The notes: a model not told the origin generated them from the sequence alone. 64,000 nt of DNA from CBDCXF01 sp965223755 (GCA_965223755.1 CBDCXF010000002.1:620001-684000); one strand, 5' to 3'. Counted from the first letter of the stretch, positions 1 through 9,266 are shown. Translations and numbers: made by a program.

Positions 1-355
1 AATTGGCAGCGTCTTGGGAGCCTTCCATACTGAAGATTCCACACATTTTCGAGCGCTCTTTTTGAGGATTGAAGGTTGTCTCTTCGCGTTCGTCCCAGCC
101 GGTGCGATCTTAGCCCGTAAGCCGAAGTTTGTCTTGAAGCTACAATTGAGCTTCGCACCTTACAGACGATGTTGTCCGGAGGACCCGTTCCAAAGCCGGA
201 TAGGATCCCGGCTCAATTTACGTTTCTAAGTCGAGATCGAGCAGCCAAGCTGCCCAAGAACTCAAGCGTACAAAGCAAACTAAATAGACTAAGTCTACAG
301 ATCGCGACCGGCGACCGGCCTGCGCGGAGGTTAGCCTGGATTTCACCAGGCGGTG
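1..355. other. non-coding stretch, no gene recognised
   Basis: I see no convincing gene here. The short open frames on the plus strand lack ribosome-binding sites and any family resemblance. The right end holds a small stem-loop (listed separately) directly after the stop of the leftward gene. Confidence 0.5.
334..351 (-). terminator. stem-loop just after the stop of the 356-991 gene
   Basis: A perfect 6-bp stem (GCCTGG/CCAGGC) with a 6-nt loop lies 4 nt past the stop codon of the leftward gene. There is no T-run after it, so an intrinsic terminator is only a possibility. Confidence 0.3.
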
Positions 356-991
356 TCAAAGGTCATCGAAACATATATAGATACCGTCCCCAATAGATAC
401 CGGCTCATAGCAACACTCACCACTAATAATCATTCCACCATGGCAGTAGTCATATTTGGTGAAGGGTTCTTCACGGCAACCTCCGACCCGCTCCGTTGGG
501 CCGGGGTCAAAGTAATTAACGTTGTTTGCGTTCTTGGACCGGTATACCCACGTTTCCCCCCAATACAGCGATGAAGGACTGAACATCCAGTCACACGGTG
601 GCTTTGGATGCCACGCATGCCCCATGCAGTTTGTTGTCGTGCAGGTTATCCGTTCGTTGACTGTGTGTGGACCACCGTAGGCCCTGGCCTCTCCTTGACC
701 ATGCCTTGGACACTTTCTCCAAATCAAGGGTTGTTCGCACCAGTTTGGATCGCCCTCATAGAGCTCCTCCAGATAGATGTTGGTCGAGACCGTGACAATT
801 GCCCATGTCTCGAAGTCTGGGCCGCCAGCCCAAACGGCGGAACCTGGAACCCTCACTGAAAGAGAATATGAGTAGTTTCTTTTTATGTACTTTGAAGTTG
901 TAGGTACATAGCGCCCTGCTGAGACCGCTGTTACCGAAATACCGAGAACCGTTGTCGCAAAAACTAGAGCTATTCTCAATGCAGGTCTCAT
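356..991 (-). CDS. secreted cysteine-rich protein, unknown function
   Basis: A 211-aa product begins with a clear signal peptide (basic MRPALR, then a hydrophobic stretch ending near TAVSA), so it is exported. The mature part has about ten cysteines, including a CC pair near the C-terminus, and many aromatic residues, which suggests a disulfide-stabilised extracytoplasmic domain. I recognise no family. The start was placed at the ATG at 991 rather than 25 codons upstream, because GGGAGG lies just before it, the signal peptide begins there, and it overlaps the stop of the preceding gene as ATGA. The two genes are therefore very probably translationally coupled and may act together. Confidence 0.65.
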   Translation of the reverse strand: MRPALRIALVFATTVLGISVTAVSAGRYVPTTSKYIKRNYSYSLSVRVPGSAVWAGGPDFETWAIVTVSTNIYLEELYEGDPNWCEQPLIWRKCPRHGQGEARAYGGPHTVNERITCTTTNCMGHAWHPKPPCDWMFSPSSLYWGETWVYRSKNANNVNYFDPGPTERVGGCREEPFTKYDYCHGGMIISGECCYEPVSIGDGIYICFDDL

Positions 992-1803
992 TGTTCCTCC
1001 CATTCCTGAAACGCGCCGAGCGACTCGGCAACATATTCTTTGAGGTAGGACCGAAGGCGATCCCAATCGCCGTCATGAGCAAGATCTGCCGCGAGCGCCT
1101 TGAGAATCGGGCCCACTACTTCTTTGCCAAGATCCCTCGATAGCAACTCTGCGAACTCCAAGGCATCCTCCTCCGAAATTTTTAGGATGGCGGCGGCCGC
1201 CTTGATGTTCCCCTTCCTAGCCAGAGACTGCGCACGACCAATCGCGTCCTCCACCTGTGGGAAAGGTAGCTCACTGCGAAGAATGTCAATGGCATCCTGG
1301 ATCTTGTGGTAGATGGGGGCGAGACTCAGATTGAGTCGTTCTGAACGCTCACGGTATTCCCAAAGAGATGCTACAAACTTTGTGACCCCGTCCTCGGTAA
1401 AGCCAGCGTCCCTCAGATCCATCACCAAATATTCGCGTTCTTCATCCGACGTGAAACCTACATCCGTGAAATGAACTGCAAAAAAGTAGAACGCCTCATG
1501 CATAGCTATGAGCTCGGGATTACGGCCAGGGTCGACGAACTCGACCAGACCGCGTTCTCGATCTGGATACTTACGACCTTGGTGCGACCCCCGAAAGCGA
1601 CGGCGGATCTCAACGGGATCAGTGCGTCGCCTCTCCAGTTCCTGTGGGCTAATCTCATCCGTCAAAGTGACCCAATAGATTGGATCATTTGGATTGATGG
1701 CGTGACCAGGGCCATCCAGCCCTTGCTCACTTGACACCGGCTGCACGGTCACCCACGGCGCGACTGCCAGCGCCAAAAACAGAAATTTCAAAGCAGATCT
1801 CAC
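988..1803 (-). CDS. secreted helical protein, unknown function
   Basis: A 271-aa protein with an N-terminal signal peptide (about 25 residues, cleavage near PVSS). The rest is rich in charged residues and probably mostly helical, with no recognised motif. The region from about residue 100 reads as alternating helices (EREYLVMDLRDAGFTEDG, ALEFAELLSRDLG). It is the first gene of a two-gene unit; its stop overlaps the start of the cysteine-rich secreted protein downstream by ATGA. The function is unknown, and export to the periplasm or outside is the only firm inference. Confidence 0.65.
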   Translation of the reverse strand: MRSALKFLFLALAVAPWVTVQPVSSEQGLDGPGHAINPNDPIYWVTLTDEISPQELERRRTDPVEIRRRFRGSHQGRKYPDRERGLVEFVDPGRNPELIAMHEAFYFFAVHFTDVGFTSDEEREYLVMDLRDAGFTEDGVTKFVASLWEYRERSERLNLSLAPIYHKIQDAIDILRSELPFPQVEDAIGRAQSLARKGNIKAAAAILKISEEDALEFAELLSRDLGKEVVGPILKALAADLAHDGDWDRLRSYLKEYVAESLGAFQEWEEQ

Positions 1804-1924
1804 GTGAGCCTCCCTCCTGCCAAAGACACTTCTACTAACGTAGTCAGTGTACCTCGACAGTCAACCCAACCTACAATCCAGAAAAGCGGCCCTTGTGTTC
1901 GTCTGCAGACTTAGGGTCCCTTGA

Positions 1925-2401
1925 CTAGTCGATTTCCGCAACTACCCACGATTCGGGCACCCGCACCGCCACCACTTCGGCGACCGCACATTCCTTGTCT
2001 CCAGCGGTCAACGAGCAGGTCACGGTCGTCTTGTTACCGTCGACGGCAACCACCTGAGAACGCAGCAGCAAGGTCTCGCTGATGGGCGCCGGGCGCAGAT
2101 AGTCCACGTGCAAGGATCCGGTCACGTGCCAACCAATCGGCTCCGCGCCCAGCTCCCTGCTTTCGCGCTTGGCCGCTGCGGCGACCGCCGTCCAGACACA
2201 GTGACAGTCGAAAATGGTGGCGATGATGCCGCCGTTGACGACGTGCTTGGGCCCCGCGGCGTGGTGCTCCTGCGGCTGAAAGTGGGAGATGTACTCATCG
2301 CCTGCTTCGCTGCTTTTGATCTGCAAGCCATGGGGGTTGGCGGGTCCGCAGCCGAAACAGTAGGACCAGGGGATCGTGTCTTGCAGCGATTCGAACTTCA
2401 A
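1925..2401 (-). CDS. PaaI-like hotdog-fold thioesterase
   Basis: A 158-aa protein of the 4HBT/PaaI type, expected to hydrolyse an acyl-CoA or related thioester in the cytoplasm. The N-terminal CFGCGPANPHGLQ segment and the central VVNGGIIATIFDCH segment match the family layout: a substrate-side NPxGL motif, then the HG..a.l.D catalytic helix. Here the usual HGG is NGG with the acidic residue kept as D. The length is normal for a single hotdog domain. The start ATG is clear and overlaps the stop of the DUF1801 gene (ATGA), so the two are co-translated. The substrate cannot be predicted. Confidence 0.8.
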   Translation of the reverse strand: MKFESLQDTIPWSYCFGCGPANPHGLQIKSSEAGDEYISHFQPQEHHAAGPKHVVNGGIIATIFDCHCVWTAVAAAAKRESRELGAEPIGWHVTGSLHVDYLRPAPISETLLLRSQVVAVDGNKTTVTCSLTAGDKECAVAEVVAVRVPESWVVAEID

Positions 2402-2820
2402 TAGCCTTGGCCTTTCTCACGCACATAAACCACCGACTCCCTCACTAACTCTTCCAACACCTCGAGGTCGACATCGTCCAGCTTGCTGACGTACAGACAG
2501 GACTTGCCGTGTCGGTGCTTGCCAAGTCGGGCGAGGATTTCATCGTAACGGGAAAAACCAGCCATGATGTAGAGCACCAAATTGGCTTTTCGCGGTGAAA
2601 ATCCGGCCACAAACCAGTCACCTTCCCGGCCGCTGTCGTATTTGTAGTGATAAGAACCAAAGCCGACAATCGAGTCACCCCACATCCGCGGTTCGTCCCC
2701 GGTAACCCGCTTCATAAGGTCCAAAACGACCTGCGAGTCCTCACGCCGACGATCGTGGTCAACGCTGCTAAGAAACTTGTCAACGCTACGTCGGTTCGGT
2801 TTTGTCTTCAATTCAGCCAT
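2398..2820 (-). CDS. DUF1801 (YdhG-like) domain protein
   Basis: A 140-aa soluble protein with the DUF1801 pattern: an N-terminal helix (VDKFLSSVDHDRRREDS), then MWGDSIVGFGSYHYKYDSG, then GFSPRKANLVLYIM and a C-terminal GKHRHGKSCLYVSKLDDV. The family is widespread in bacteria and has no settled biochemical role. It precedes and overlaps the hotdog thioesterase gene by ATGA, so both share an mRNA. Confidence 0.8.
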   Translation of the reverse strand: MAELKTKPNRRSVDKFLSSVDHDRRREDSQVVLDLMKRVTGDEPRMWGDSIVGFGSYHYKYDSGREGDWFVAGFSPRKANLVLYIMAGFSRYDEILARLGKHRHGKSCLYVSKLDDVDLEVLEELVRESVVYVREKGQGY

Positions 2821-2888
2821 GGAGAAAATGTTACCGGTGCCAGGAAAGAAATGAATTCAAAAACCACAGTTTCGCTACCAACCACCAG

Positions 2889-2912
2889 CACTACTCACTA
2901 GCACTAGCCACT
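2889..2912. repeat. short CACTAGY heptamer tract
   Basis: A short intergenic tract with CACTACT, CACTAGC and ACTAGCCACT units lies between the tocopherol-cyclase-like gene and the DUF1801 gene. It is the same heptamer family (CTAGTGG and its complement) as the large arrays around the IS at 47.7-48.8 kb, so this is a dispersed repeat family. Confidence 0.55.
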
Positions 2913-2917
2913 CCCTC

Positions 2918-3922
2918 TCACCCGAGATCCCGAAACAACACGCTCGTATCACCAGCCAGCTCCATCCCGGCGCTGGTCCCCACTCCCGTGAAGAGCTTGT
3001 GACCGCCTTCCAGCAGCACCATCTCAAACTTCGCCTGGATCGACTCGTTAACTTTGCCCAACATCGCTCCTTCGATGGGACTGCGGAGATCCGCTCCCTC
3101 CGCCTGTCGAGCTTCAATCAGCAACTCGGCGGTCGGGGATCGAAACTCCAAAGAGACGCCACTCTCCCGTTCCTCTAACCTCGCCTTGGTGCGGTTGTAG
3201 GTGGTAAACCGATACAGCTTGCCCTGGTGCAAACAGCCGCCGAGAAACCCCACAAAGTAACTGCCGCGCCAGGGAATGTGGGCGATCGAAAACATGACAC
3301 TGGTACCGGGCGAAGAGGCACCCGATGAGTCACGAAAGTGGTTGGACTGCCCCCAGATCCAGCAACGAGGAAACGAGGTGCCCCAATCTTTCTCGGCGTA
3401 GCCGCGCCCACCGGTGAAGTCGACCTCTCGGCCATCGACTTCGAGAGCCCCTTTCAGCCCGTGATCCATACTGACGATCCCGTGGTAGCACTCCATAAAG
3501 GGCACGAAGCTGTACCAACCCATGACACCAGGCGAGAGCAACGAACTCGGCCACGGCACCGGATGGTCCATGGACAATCGGCCCCGAACCTCCGGCAAGG
3601 CCAGGGTTAAGTACTCGCGGGTAAAACGATTTCCGGCAATTCGGACATCGAAGTGAACCGGATCGGCGATGAAGTCCGATGCCGGGAAGTCGTACTGACG
3701 GCTTGAGGCGTTGACGCCGTCGAGAACTTGGATGAACGCCTTGCTTCGGCCCTCGGCATCCATTGAGATGCCGGGAATGACCGCCAAGCGGGTGCTCTCG
3801 TCGGCGCTGACTAGTTTGAAATACCAGCCTTCAAAGAACCTGCGGCGACGATTCCTGCCGTGGTAAAGGTCGGAGTTCCAGACGGCACGCAGTGACACTT
3901 TCTTGCGCTCAAGCCAATTCAA
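2918..3922 (-). CDS. tocopherol cyclase-like protein
   Basis: A 334-aa protein resembling the tocopherol-cyclase-like family (PF14249), a two-domain lipocalin-like fold related to AttH and CrtC. Signatures are RRRFFEGWYFKLVS near residues 25-40, GRLSMDHPVPWPSS and the GYAEKDWGTSFPRCWIWGQS block around residues 190-210, each typical of the family. Plant members close the chromanol ring of tocopherols; most bacterial members are uncharacterised, so the reaction here is open. There is no signal peptide. The start overlaps the upstream zinc-ribbon gene by ATGA. A carotenoid- or retinoid-type oxidoreductase lies 1.1 kb away on the other strand, which hints at isoprenoid-lipid chemistry. Confidence 0.75.
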   Translation of the reverse strand: MNWLERKKVSLRAVWNSDLYHGRNRRRRFFEGWYFKLVSADESTRLAVIPGISMDAEGRSKAFIQVLDGVNASSRQYDFPASDFIADPVHFDVRIAGNRFTREYLTLALPEVRGRLSMDHPVPWPSSLLSPGVMGWYSFVPFMECYHGIVSMDHGLKGALEVDGREVDFTGGRGYAEKDWGTSFPRCWIWGQSNHFRDSSGASSPGTSVMFSIAHIPWRGSYFVGFLGGCLHQGKLYRFTTYNRTKARLEERESGVSLEFRSPTAELLIEARQAEGADLRSPIEGAMLGKVNESIQAKFEMVLLEGGHKLFTGVGTSAGMELAGDTSVLFRDLG

Positions 3923-4305
3923 TCGACTCGTTCCGGCTCAGCGCGCAAAAGCGCTAAGGCCTCCTTGATGCGATCCGCCGGGACTTGGACTTCGCAAGTC
4001 GGGTTTGGATTTCGTAACGGTGGCCAGACCTGGTTCCGCTCTATCTGTTGATCGCGGTAGGCGAGCACTAGGCCAAAAACTGTCTGCCCTGGGGTTCTTA
4101 CCGGAATTCCGTTGGATTCAAGAAGAGACGTGACGACGCCGAGCTCTCCTCCGCTTTCGACCAACCAGACTGTCTTCCATTCGTTGATTGCCTTCTCGCC
4201 AGAAACTCTGTCCTCAACGAGCAACTGGTCAACGAGATCAACACCACAATCAGGACACCGCGCTATCCCAGCAACGAACTCGCCCTCACACTCAGGACAG
4301 AACAT
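3919..4305 (-). CDS. zinc-ribbon plus DUF2007-like protein
   Basis: A 128-aa protein. Residues 1-22 form a zinc ribbon (CPEC and CPDC pairs). The remainder (WKTVWLVESGGELGVVTSLL, IPVR, then CEVQVPADRIKEALALL) matches the DUF2007 putative signal-transducing domain, which typically senses or binds an unknown ligand. The stop overlaps the start of the tocopherol-cyclase-like gene by ATGA, so the two are coupled. Confidence 0.7.
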   Translation of the reverse strand: MFCPECEGEFVAGIARCPDCGVDLVDQLLVEDRVSGEKAINEWKTVWLVESGGELGVVTSLLESNGIPVRTPGQTVFGLVLAYRDQQIERNQVWPPLRNPNPTCEVQVPADRIKEALALLRAEPERVD

Positions 4306-4325
4306 CGCCGGGAATCAAGTGCAGG

Positions 4326-4895
4326 TCACTCACCGGAACTGACCTCTGAAGCCGCAAAGACCTGGTTGAATGGTGGATCGCCGTGAGCTGGAAGGACTTG
4401 AATGTACTCATGTTCGTTGAGGGCGTGGCAACGGTTGCATCCGTCGATCAACATTGTGTAGCTGTCCCACGCGCTGTCCCAGTCGGCGGCCTGAAGGGCT
4501 CGATCCAAGGGGTCCAGTAGAGGATCCATGATGATGGTTGCCGCCTCCCGAATCGGCACCTCGTCGTAAATCTCGACTTCCTTGACTTCGCCGTAGACTT
4601 CGAGCAGTTCACTCAAGTAGAAGCTCGCCAACTTTTGATTCTTGCCGTCAATCGAGTAGCCCAGCTTGGCACCGTGGCGCTGCAACTCGCCCATCAGAGC
4701 CGCCAACTCAACTTCGTGGTCGTCGGCTCCGCTCACGGCCTCCGAACTCTGGCTTTCGGCGTGCATAGACGGATGCGAACCCGAGCAACCCCAAGCCCCG
4801 ACTAAACAGACCCCAATAAAGACTCTAAAAAGAAAGGCGACACCAGCCGGGTAAGAAACATGCTTCCAACAAGATTTTCGTGCTGTAACTTTCAT
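4326..4895 (-). CDS. CXXCH-containing exported protein
   Basis: About 189 aa from the preferred ATG at 4895; an in-frame ATG at 4949 would add 18 residues, but the shorter form gives a cleaner signal sequence. A hydrophobic N-terminal segment (FLFRVFIGVCLVGAWGC) suggests a signal or lipoprotein anchor, although the lipobox is not canonical. One CNRCH motif near the C-terminus is a covalent haem c attachment site, and the preceding region is helical, as in small c-type or cytochrome c'-like proteins. An electron-transfer or haem-sensing role in the periplasm is inferred. Confidence 0.6.
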   Translation of the reverse strand: MKVTARKSCWKHVSYPAGVAFLFRVFIGVCLVGAWGCSGSHPSMHAESQSSEAVSGADDHEVELAALMGELQRHGAKLGYSIDGKNQKLASFYLSELLEVYGEVKEVEIYDEVPIREAATIIMDPLLDPLDRALQAADWDSAWDSYTMLIDGCNRCHALNEHEYIQVLPAHGDPPFNQVFAASEVSSGE

Positions 4896-4990
4896 GATGT
4901 TCAATTCACCTAGGTAGGGCGAGGTATAGTCGCCACGCCCAAGATACACTGACTCGAGGGCCTGTTCCCAAGACCGCCGGCCCTAGATCC

Positions 4991-6583
4991 ATGAAGCGTC
5001 TAGGCGTCCCCTACAAACAGTTCGATTCCGTAGAGTCTTTCGACGCCATCGTCATCGGCTCCGGGATCAGTGGACTGGCCGCGGCAGCGTTGCTGGCCAA
5101 GCGCCGCGGCGCTCGCGTTCTGGTACTCGAGCAGCACTACATGGTCGGCGGATTCACCCACGTTTATCGCCGCCACGGTTACGAATGGGATGTGGGTGTG
5201 CACTACCTCGGTGAGTTGGGGCATCCCCGGAGTATGGTCAAGCGGTTGTTCGACGCAGTGGGCGACGGCAGCTTGGAGTGGGCGTCCATGGGCGAGGTTT
5301 ACGACCGCATCATCCTCGGTGACCAATCCTTCGACTTCGTCACCGGTCGAGACAACTTCACCGCCAACCTGAAGGAGTGGTTTCCACGCCGCGAAAAGCA
5401 GATCGATCGCTACATGGAGTTGATCGATCAAGTCGGCCGCACCTCATTTCGCTATTGGAGTGAGAAGGCCTTGCCCGCGCCGCTGGCGGCGTTGTTGGGC
5501 TCGGCCGCCCGGCGACCCTTCATGCGCTACGCGACCAGAACCACTCGTGAGGTTTTGGAACCGCTGCTAGACGATGCAACCCTCATGGGCGTGGTCACCG
5601 GCCAGTGGGGTGACTACGGACTGCCGCCATCACAGAGCAGCTTTGCCATGCACGCCATTGTTGCGCGGCACTACCTGCGCGGCGGTTTCTATCCTGTCGG
5701 AGGAAGTTCTTCGATTGCGGCCTCGATCGTACCGATCATCGAAGCGGCTGGCGGCGTGGTTTGCAACCAGGCCGACGTCGACCAGATCGAGACTCGCGGC
5801 GGAAGGGTCGTTGGGGTGCGCATGGCGGATGGGCGGGTTTTTGAAGCCGAGCTGGTCATCAGCAGCGCCGGCATCCACAACACCTGGCTGAAGCTGGTAC
5901 CGGAATCGACGCGAGGCGCTCGAGCCATGGTGGAGAAGGCGCGCGGTCTCAAGCGGTCGATCGGCCACCTGTGCGCCTACGCCGGCCTGCGAGGAACGGT
6001 CGAAGAACTGGGGCTTCCCAAAACCAACTTGTGGATGTACCCAAGTGCCGACCATGACGCCAACGTTGCTGCATACCTAGCCAACCCAGAGGAAGCTCCT
6101 CCATTGGCTTTCGCCTCGTTTCCCTCGGCCAAAGATCCGACCTTTGCCGAACGCTATCCCGATCGACAAACCATCGAACTGGTCACCCTCGCTCCCTATT
6201 CGTGGTTCGAACCCTGGAAGGATGAACCGTGGCGCGAACGCGGCGAGGAGTACGAAGCGCGCAAGAACGCCATTGCCGACCGCATGCTCGAAGCACTCTT
6301 CCAGCAACTGCCACACTTGCGCGGCAAGATCGACTACATGGAGGTCTCCAGTCCGCTTTCGACCCGGTTGTTCGGCTCTTACCAGGAAGGCGAGGTCTAC
6401 GGTCTCGACCATTCCCCACATCGTTTTCGGCAGCGGTGGCTGCGACCGAAAACGCCGATTCGCGGTCTCTATTTGACCGGCCAGGACATCACCACCTGCG
6501 GCGTGACCAGCGCTCTAGCCTCCGGATACCTCACGGCCTCGGCCATCTGCCGCAAGAATCTGTTGAAGACCGCTCTTCAGTGA
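4991..6583 (+). CDS. CrtI/retinol-saturase-like FAD oxidoreductase
   Basis: A 530-aa flavoprotein of the phytoene desaturase / carotenoid isomerase / retinol saturase group. The dinucleotide-binding motif (VIGSGISGLAAAALLAKR, then LEQHYMVGGFTHVYRR) is at residues 20-60. The C-terminal FAD-binding motif GLYLTGQDITTCGVTSAL is near residue 500. Length is normal. Members saturate, desaturate or isomerise polyene isoprenoids using FAD; the exact substrate is unknown. No carotenoid synthase genes are nearby. The closest possible partner is the tocopherol-cyclase-like gene 1.1 kb away on the opposite strand. It converges with srkA with a gap of only 24 nt. Confidence 0.8.
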   Translation: MKRLGVPYKQFDSVESFDAIVIGSGISGLAAAALLAKRRGARVLVLEQHYMVGGFTHVYRRHGYEWDVGVHYLGELGHPRSMVKRLFDAVGDGSLEWASMGEVYDRIILGDQSFDFVTGRDNFTANLKEWFPRREKQIDRYMELIDQVGRTSFRYWSEKALPAPLAALLGSAARRPFMRYATRTTREVLEPLLDDATLMGVVTGQWGDYGLPPSQSSFAMHAIVARHYLRGGFYPVGGSSSIAASIVPIIEAAGGVVCNQADVDQIETRGGRVVGVRMADGRVFEAELVISSAGIHNTWLKLVPESTRGARAMVEKARGLKRSIGHLCAYAGLRGTVEELGLPKTNLWMYPSADHDANVAAYLANPEEAPPLAFASFPSAKDPTFAERYPDRQTIELVTLAPYSWFEPWKDEPWRERGEEYEARKNAIADRMLEALFQQLPHLRGKIDYMEVSSPLSTRLFGSYQEGEVYGLDHSPHRFRQRWLRPKTPIRGLYLTGQDITTCGVTSALASGYLTASAICRKNLLKTALQ

Positions 6584-6607
6584 CTTCTGCGTTGACGCAC
6601 AAACGAC

Positions 6608-7690
6608 TCAATCGTCCCAATCCCAAAAATAGTCCTTATTGGTCAACTCCGATTCGGCCTTGTCTTGGACGGCCATGGAGCCGCTTGATCCCACGCTGCT
6701 TGTCGCCTCTTCGCTTTGGATAACCACCAACTGTTCCTCCAGATCCTCAGTCTCTTGCCGCCAGTACTCTTCGGTTCCAAAGTGCGGCCAACCGGACTGA
6801 AAGGCCGGATCGTGCCAGCGCCGAGCAAGCCAGCCGGTATAGCGCACCATGCGCAGGCCCCGCAGGATTTCAATCAAACCGAGGGTGCCGCAGTCGAAGT
6901 CGCGAAACTGCAGGTACCCGTCGAGAAGAGCCGCTCGCAACGCCAAAGCTTCGTCGCCCCGGCCCGGAAGCACCAGCCAGATGTCCTGCACTGGCGGTCC
7001 CACCGCCATGTCGTCGAAATCCAAGACGCGCAGCTCGCCATCACGAAACAGCACGTTGCCCAAGTGCAAGTCCGCGTGGACGAGCTGGGTGGCGACCCCT
7101 GCCATGCGTTGGTCGGCTAGGTCGGCCAACGCCAGGGCGGCCGACCAGTAGCGGTCACGGACCCGCTTCGGGAGCGAGCCATCACTCCCGGCCCAATGGC
7201 CGATCCAAGCCAACGCGTCCCGGATATAGCGATCGGCGTCCAGTCGCGGCCGATGCGCGATCGGCAAGGTTGCCGCGATGTTGTGCATGCGCCCCAACCA
7301 CATCCCCAACCGTCTCGCCGATTCAGGAGTTAGTTCATCGGGGGCGCGACCGCCACGACGAGGTGAGAGTGCATAGTGAACTCCGTCGATGGTCTTGAGT
7401 GTGTTTCCGTCTGGAAAAGGTCGAACGGTGCAAACGGCAACTTCCGCCTCATCGAGCTTCCGCAAAAGGGCATGTTCTTCGAGGATTTGTTCCTTCGACC
7501 ACCGGCCGGGTCGATAGAACTTGGCCACGACTCGGCTCTTGTCCTCAAGCTCGACCTCGTAGACACGGTTCTCGAACGAGTTGAGCGGATAGCACATACC
7601 GGTGGGCGCCAGCCCTCCCGCTTCCACGGCATCCAACACTCGCTCGGGAGTGAGATGAAGAAAGAGATCGCGATGGTGCTCGTCGCTCAC
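6608..7690 (-). CDS. srkA: SrkA/YihE-like stress-response kinase
   Basis: A 360-aa protein of the APH-fold YihE/SrkA family, serine/threonine kinases that protect against stress-induced death in enterobacteria. Family landmarks are NSFENRVYEVELED near residue 38 with VVAKFYRPGRW (ATP-site lysine), HADLHLGNVLF as the catalytic loop, and LDFDDMAVGPPVQDIW as the metal-binding loop. About 30 residues after the domain are low-complexity and end in YFWDWDD. The first 110 nt of this gene plus 17 nt of leader occur again at 9267-9393, beyond the esterase gene. srkA probably once lay about 80 nt downstream of yjjG in an operon that the esterase insertion has split. Confidence 0.85.
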   Translation of the reverse strand: MSDEHHRDLFLHLTPERVLDAVEAGGLAPTGMCYPLNSFENRVYEVELEDKSRVVAKFYRPGRWSKEQILEEHALLRKLDEAEVAVCTVRPFPDGNTLKTIDGVHYALSPRRGGRAPDELTPESARRLGMWLGRMHNIAATLPIAHRPRLDADRYIRDALAWIGHWAGSDGSLPKRVRDRYWSAALALADLADQRMAGVATQLVHADLHLGNVLFRDGELRVLDFDDMAVGPPVQDIWLVLPGRGDEALALRAALLDGYLQFRDFDCGTLGLIEILRGLRMVRYTGWLARRWHDPAFQSGWPHFGTEEYWRQETEDLEEQLVVIQSEEATSSVGSSGSMAVQDKAESELTNKDYFWDWDD

Positions 7691-7707
7691 GGAGGCACTC
7701 TACCGCC
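7581..7707. repeat. 127-bp direct repeat, copy 1 (5' end of srkA)
   Basis: This segment, the start of srkA plus 17 nt upstream, matches 9267-9393 with four mismatches by eye. The two copies are in the same orientation and bracket the erythromycin-esterase-like gene. Confidence 0.9.
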
Positions 7708-7894
7708 ACGCGAACGAATTTTTCCTCAGCTACCTAGGGCCTCTTAGGCGCACCTGCTCGCCTGTTACTAGCAGAAACTTGATCTCGTTATCCGGCCGGA
7801 CACTCTCTTGTCTATCGCCAACGTTCGGGCTAGGCGTTATAGAGGAAAGTCGATTTATTGAGGTAATTTCCCTCCGTTTGCCGCTAGCCTATGC

Positions 7895-9247
7895 GTGATG
7901 AAGACGCGACTGCTGGTTCAGTTCAGACGGATGACTGCACTGCGCGGGCACTTGCGTCGCCTCTCTGGACGATCTGCCAGCCTATTGCGGCACCGAGTCA
8001 ATTGCCCAGCCTGTGTTGTGGCTTTCGGCTTGATCCTGTCCTGCATCGGCTGCAACCACCTAGCAAGGTCTGGCCCAACCTCCGAACAACCAATTGTTGC
8101 CAAAACTCGTTCGGCCGTGCTCGATCGAGTTACGCAAGATCTCTGCTCTAAAGAGGTGGTCTTGCTGGGCGAGGAAGCTCAACATGCAGGTGGCAAGGCG
8201 TTGGAACTCAAGGTGCAGATTGTCCGGCGCCTGGTCGAGCAATGCGCGTTTTCGGCAGTTTTCTTTGAAAGCCAGCTTTACGACTTCCTCGACTTCCAGC
8301 ATGACCTGGCTGCCAGACTGGCGACTCCGGCGCAACTCGCCGACGCTATCGGAGCACTATGGTCGATCAACCGCGAATTCGACCCTTTGGTGACGTTTTT
8401 GTTTGAGAAAGCGGAGTCCGGTGACCTTGTGGTCGCTGGACTTGATCCGCAAGCTGGCAGCTCCACGCAGGTATATGCAAAGGAAATGCTTCCGACCTTG
8501 TTTGCGACGACGCTGCCCGAGCACCAACGAGATCAATGTGAGGCCCAACTGCGTCGATTCATTGCCTGGGATTTCGACGAAAAACACCCTTTCAACGACG
8601 CCGTGCTTCGACAACTGCAAGATTGTATGACCTGGGTTCAAGAAGCTCTCGAAATGAAACCCAACAGCCATGACACAGCCAGCACGGAACTCGAGCTTAT
8701 GGTCGTCAATTTTGTTCGCTTTCTAGAGATCCGGTCTGGAGCGGGCAACGCGACTCGAGAGTCGGGCATGTACGACAACTTCCTTTGGCATCGAGAGCGT
8801 CTTGCGCCTGGCTCGAAGGTGATCGTGTGGTGTGCAACTGTCCACGCGGTAAGCACACTAGAACCTGTCGGTCGGGACTACATGCCCTTCGGTGGTTACA
8901 TCCGCGAACTGTTGGGGCAACAGGCGGCAGTGGTCGGCGTGTCCGCATACTCGGGGAGCTATGGCTGGTATAAAAATCCACCAAAGATCCTCGATATCGC
9001 CTCTCCCGAATCGCTTGAAGGACGAGTCTACTTAGAACCGGGCGGAGACCTACGTTATGTGAGCAAGGAGGAACTTCGACGACTGGGGACGATTGAAGCG
9101 CGACCGATCTATTATTCTCAACCCACGACGGCAGCCTGGGCGGACTTACTCGACGGTCTGGTCATCATTCGCGAAGAGCGACCACCGCAATACGTTCGGG
9201 ACCCATGGAGGCCCCAACAAATGCTTGATCCATCGCTGGATAAATAA
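7895..9247 (+). CDS. erythromycin-esterase-like hydrolase
   Basis: A 450-aa protein of the erythromycin esterase (EreA-like) superfamily. The start is GTG at 7895 or the ATG directly after it. Residues 40-52 are hydrophobic and end in cysteines (LILSCIGC), consistent with an exported, possibly lipid-anchored protein. Catalytic-type motifs are LLGEEAQH (E-x-x-H spacing, followed by LELKVQIVRRLVE), FFESQLYDF, and near residue 300 MYDNFLWHRE then WCATVHA. Proven members open macrolide lactones, but many relatives are of unknown substrate, so resistance should not be assumed. The gene sits alone between direct repeats of the srkA 5' end, which points to acquisition. Confidence 0.8.
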   Translation: MMKTRLLVQFRRMTALRGHLRRLSGRSASLLRHRVNCPACVVAFGLILSCIGCNHLARSGPTSEQPIVAKTRSAVLDRVTQDLCSKEVVLLGEEAQHAGGKALELKVQIVRRLVEQCAFSAVFFESQLYDFLDFQHDLAARLATPAQLADAIGALWSINREFDPLVTFLFEKAESGDLVVAGLDPQAGSSTQVYAKEMLPTLFATTLPEHQRDQCEAQLRRFIAWDFDEKHPFNDAVLRQLQDCMTWVQEALEMKPNSHDTASTELELMVVNFVRFLEIRSGAGNATRESGMYDNFLWHRERLAPGSKVIVWCATVHAVSTLEPVGRDYMPFGGYIRELLGQQAAVVGVSAYSGSYGWYKNPPKILDIASPESLEGRVYLEPGGDLRYVSKEELRRLGTIEARPIYYSQPTTAAWADLLDGLVIIREERPPQYVRDPWRPQQMLDPSLDK

Positions 9248-9266
9248 CGTGGTTCTTTCCAATTGG

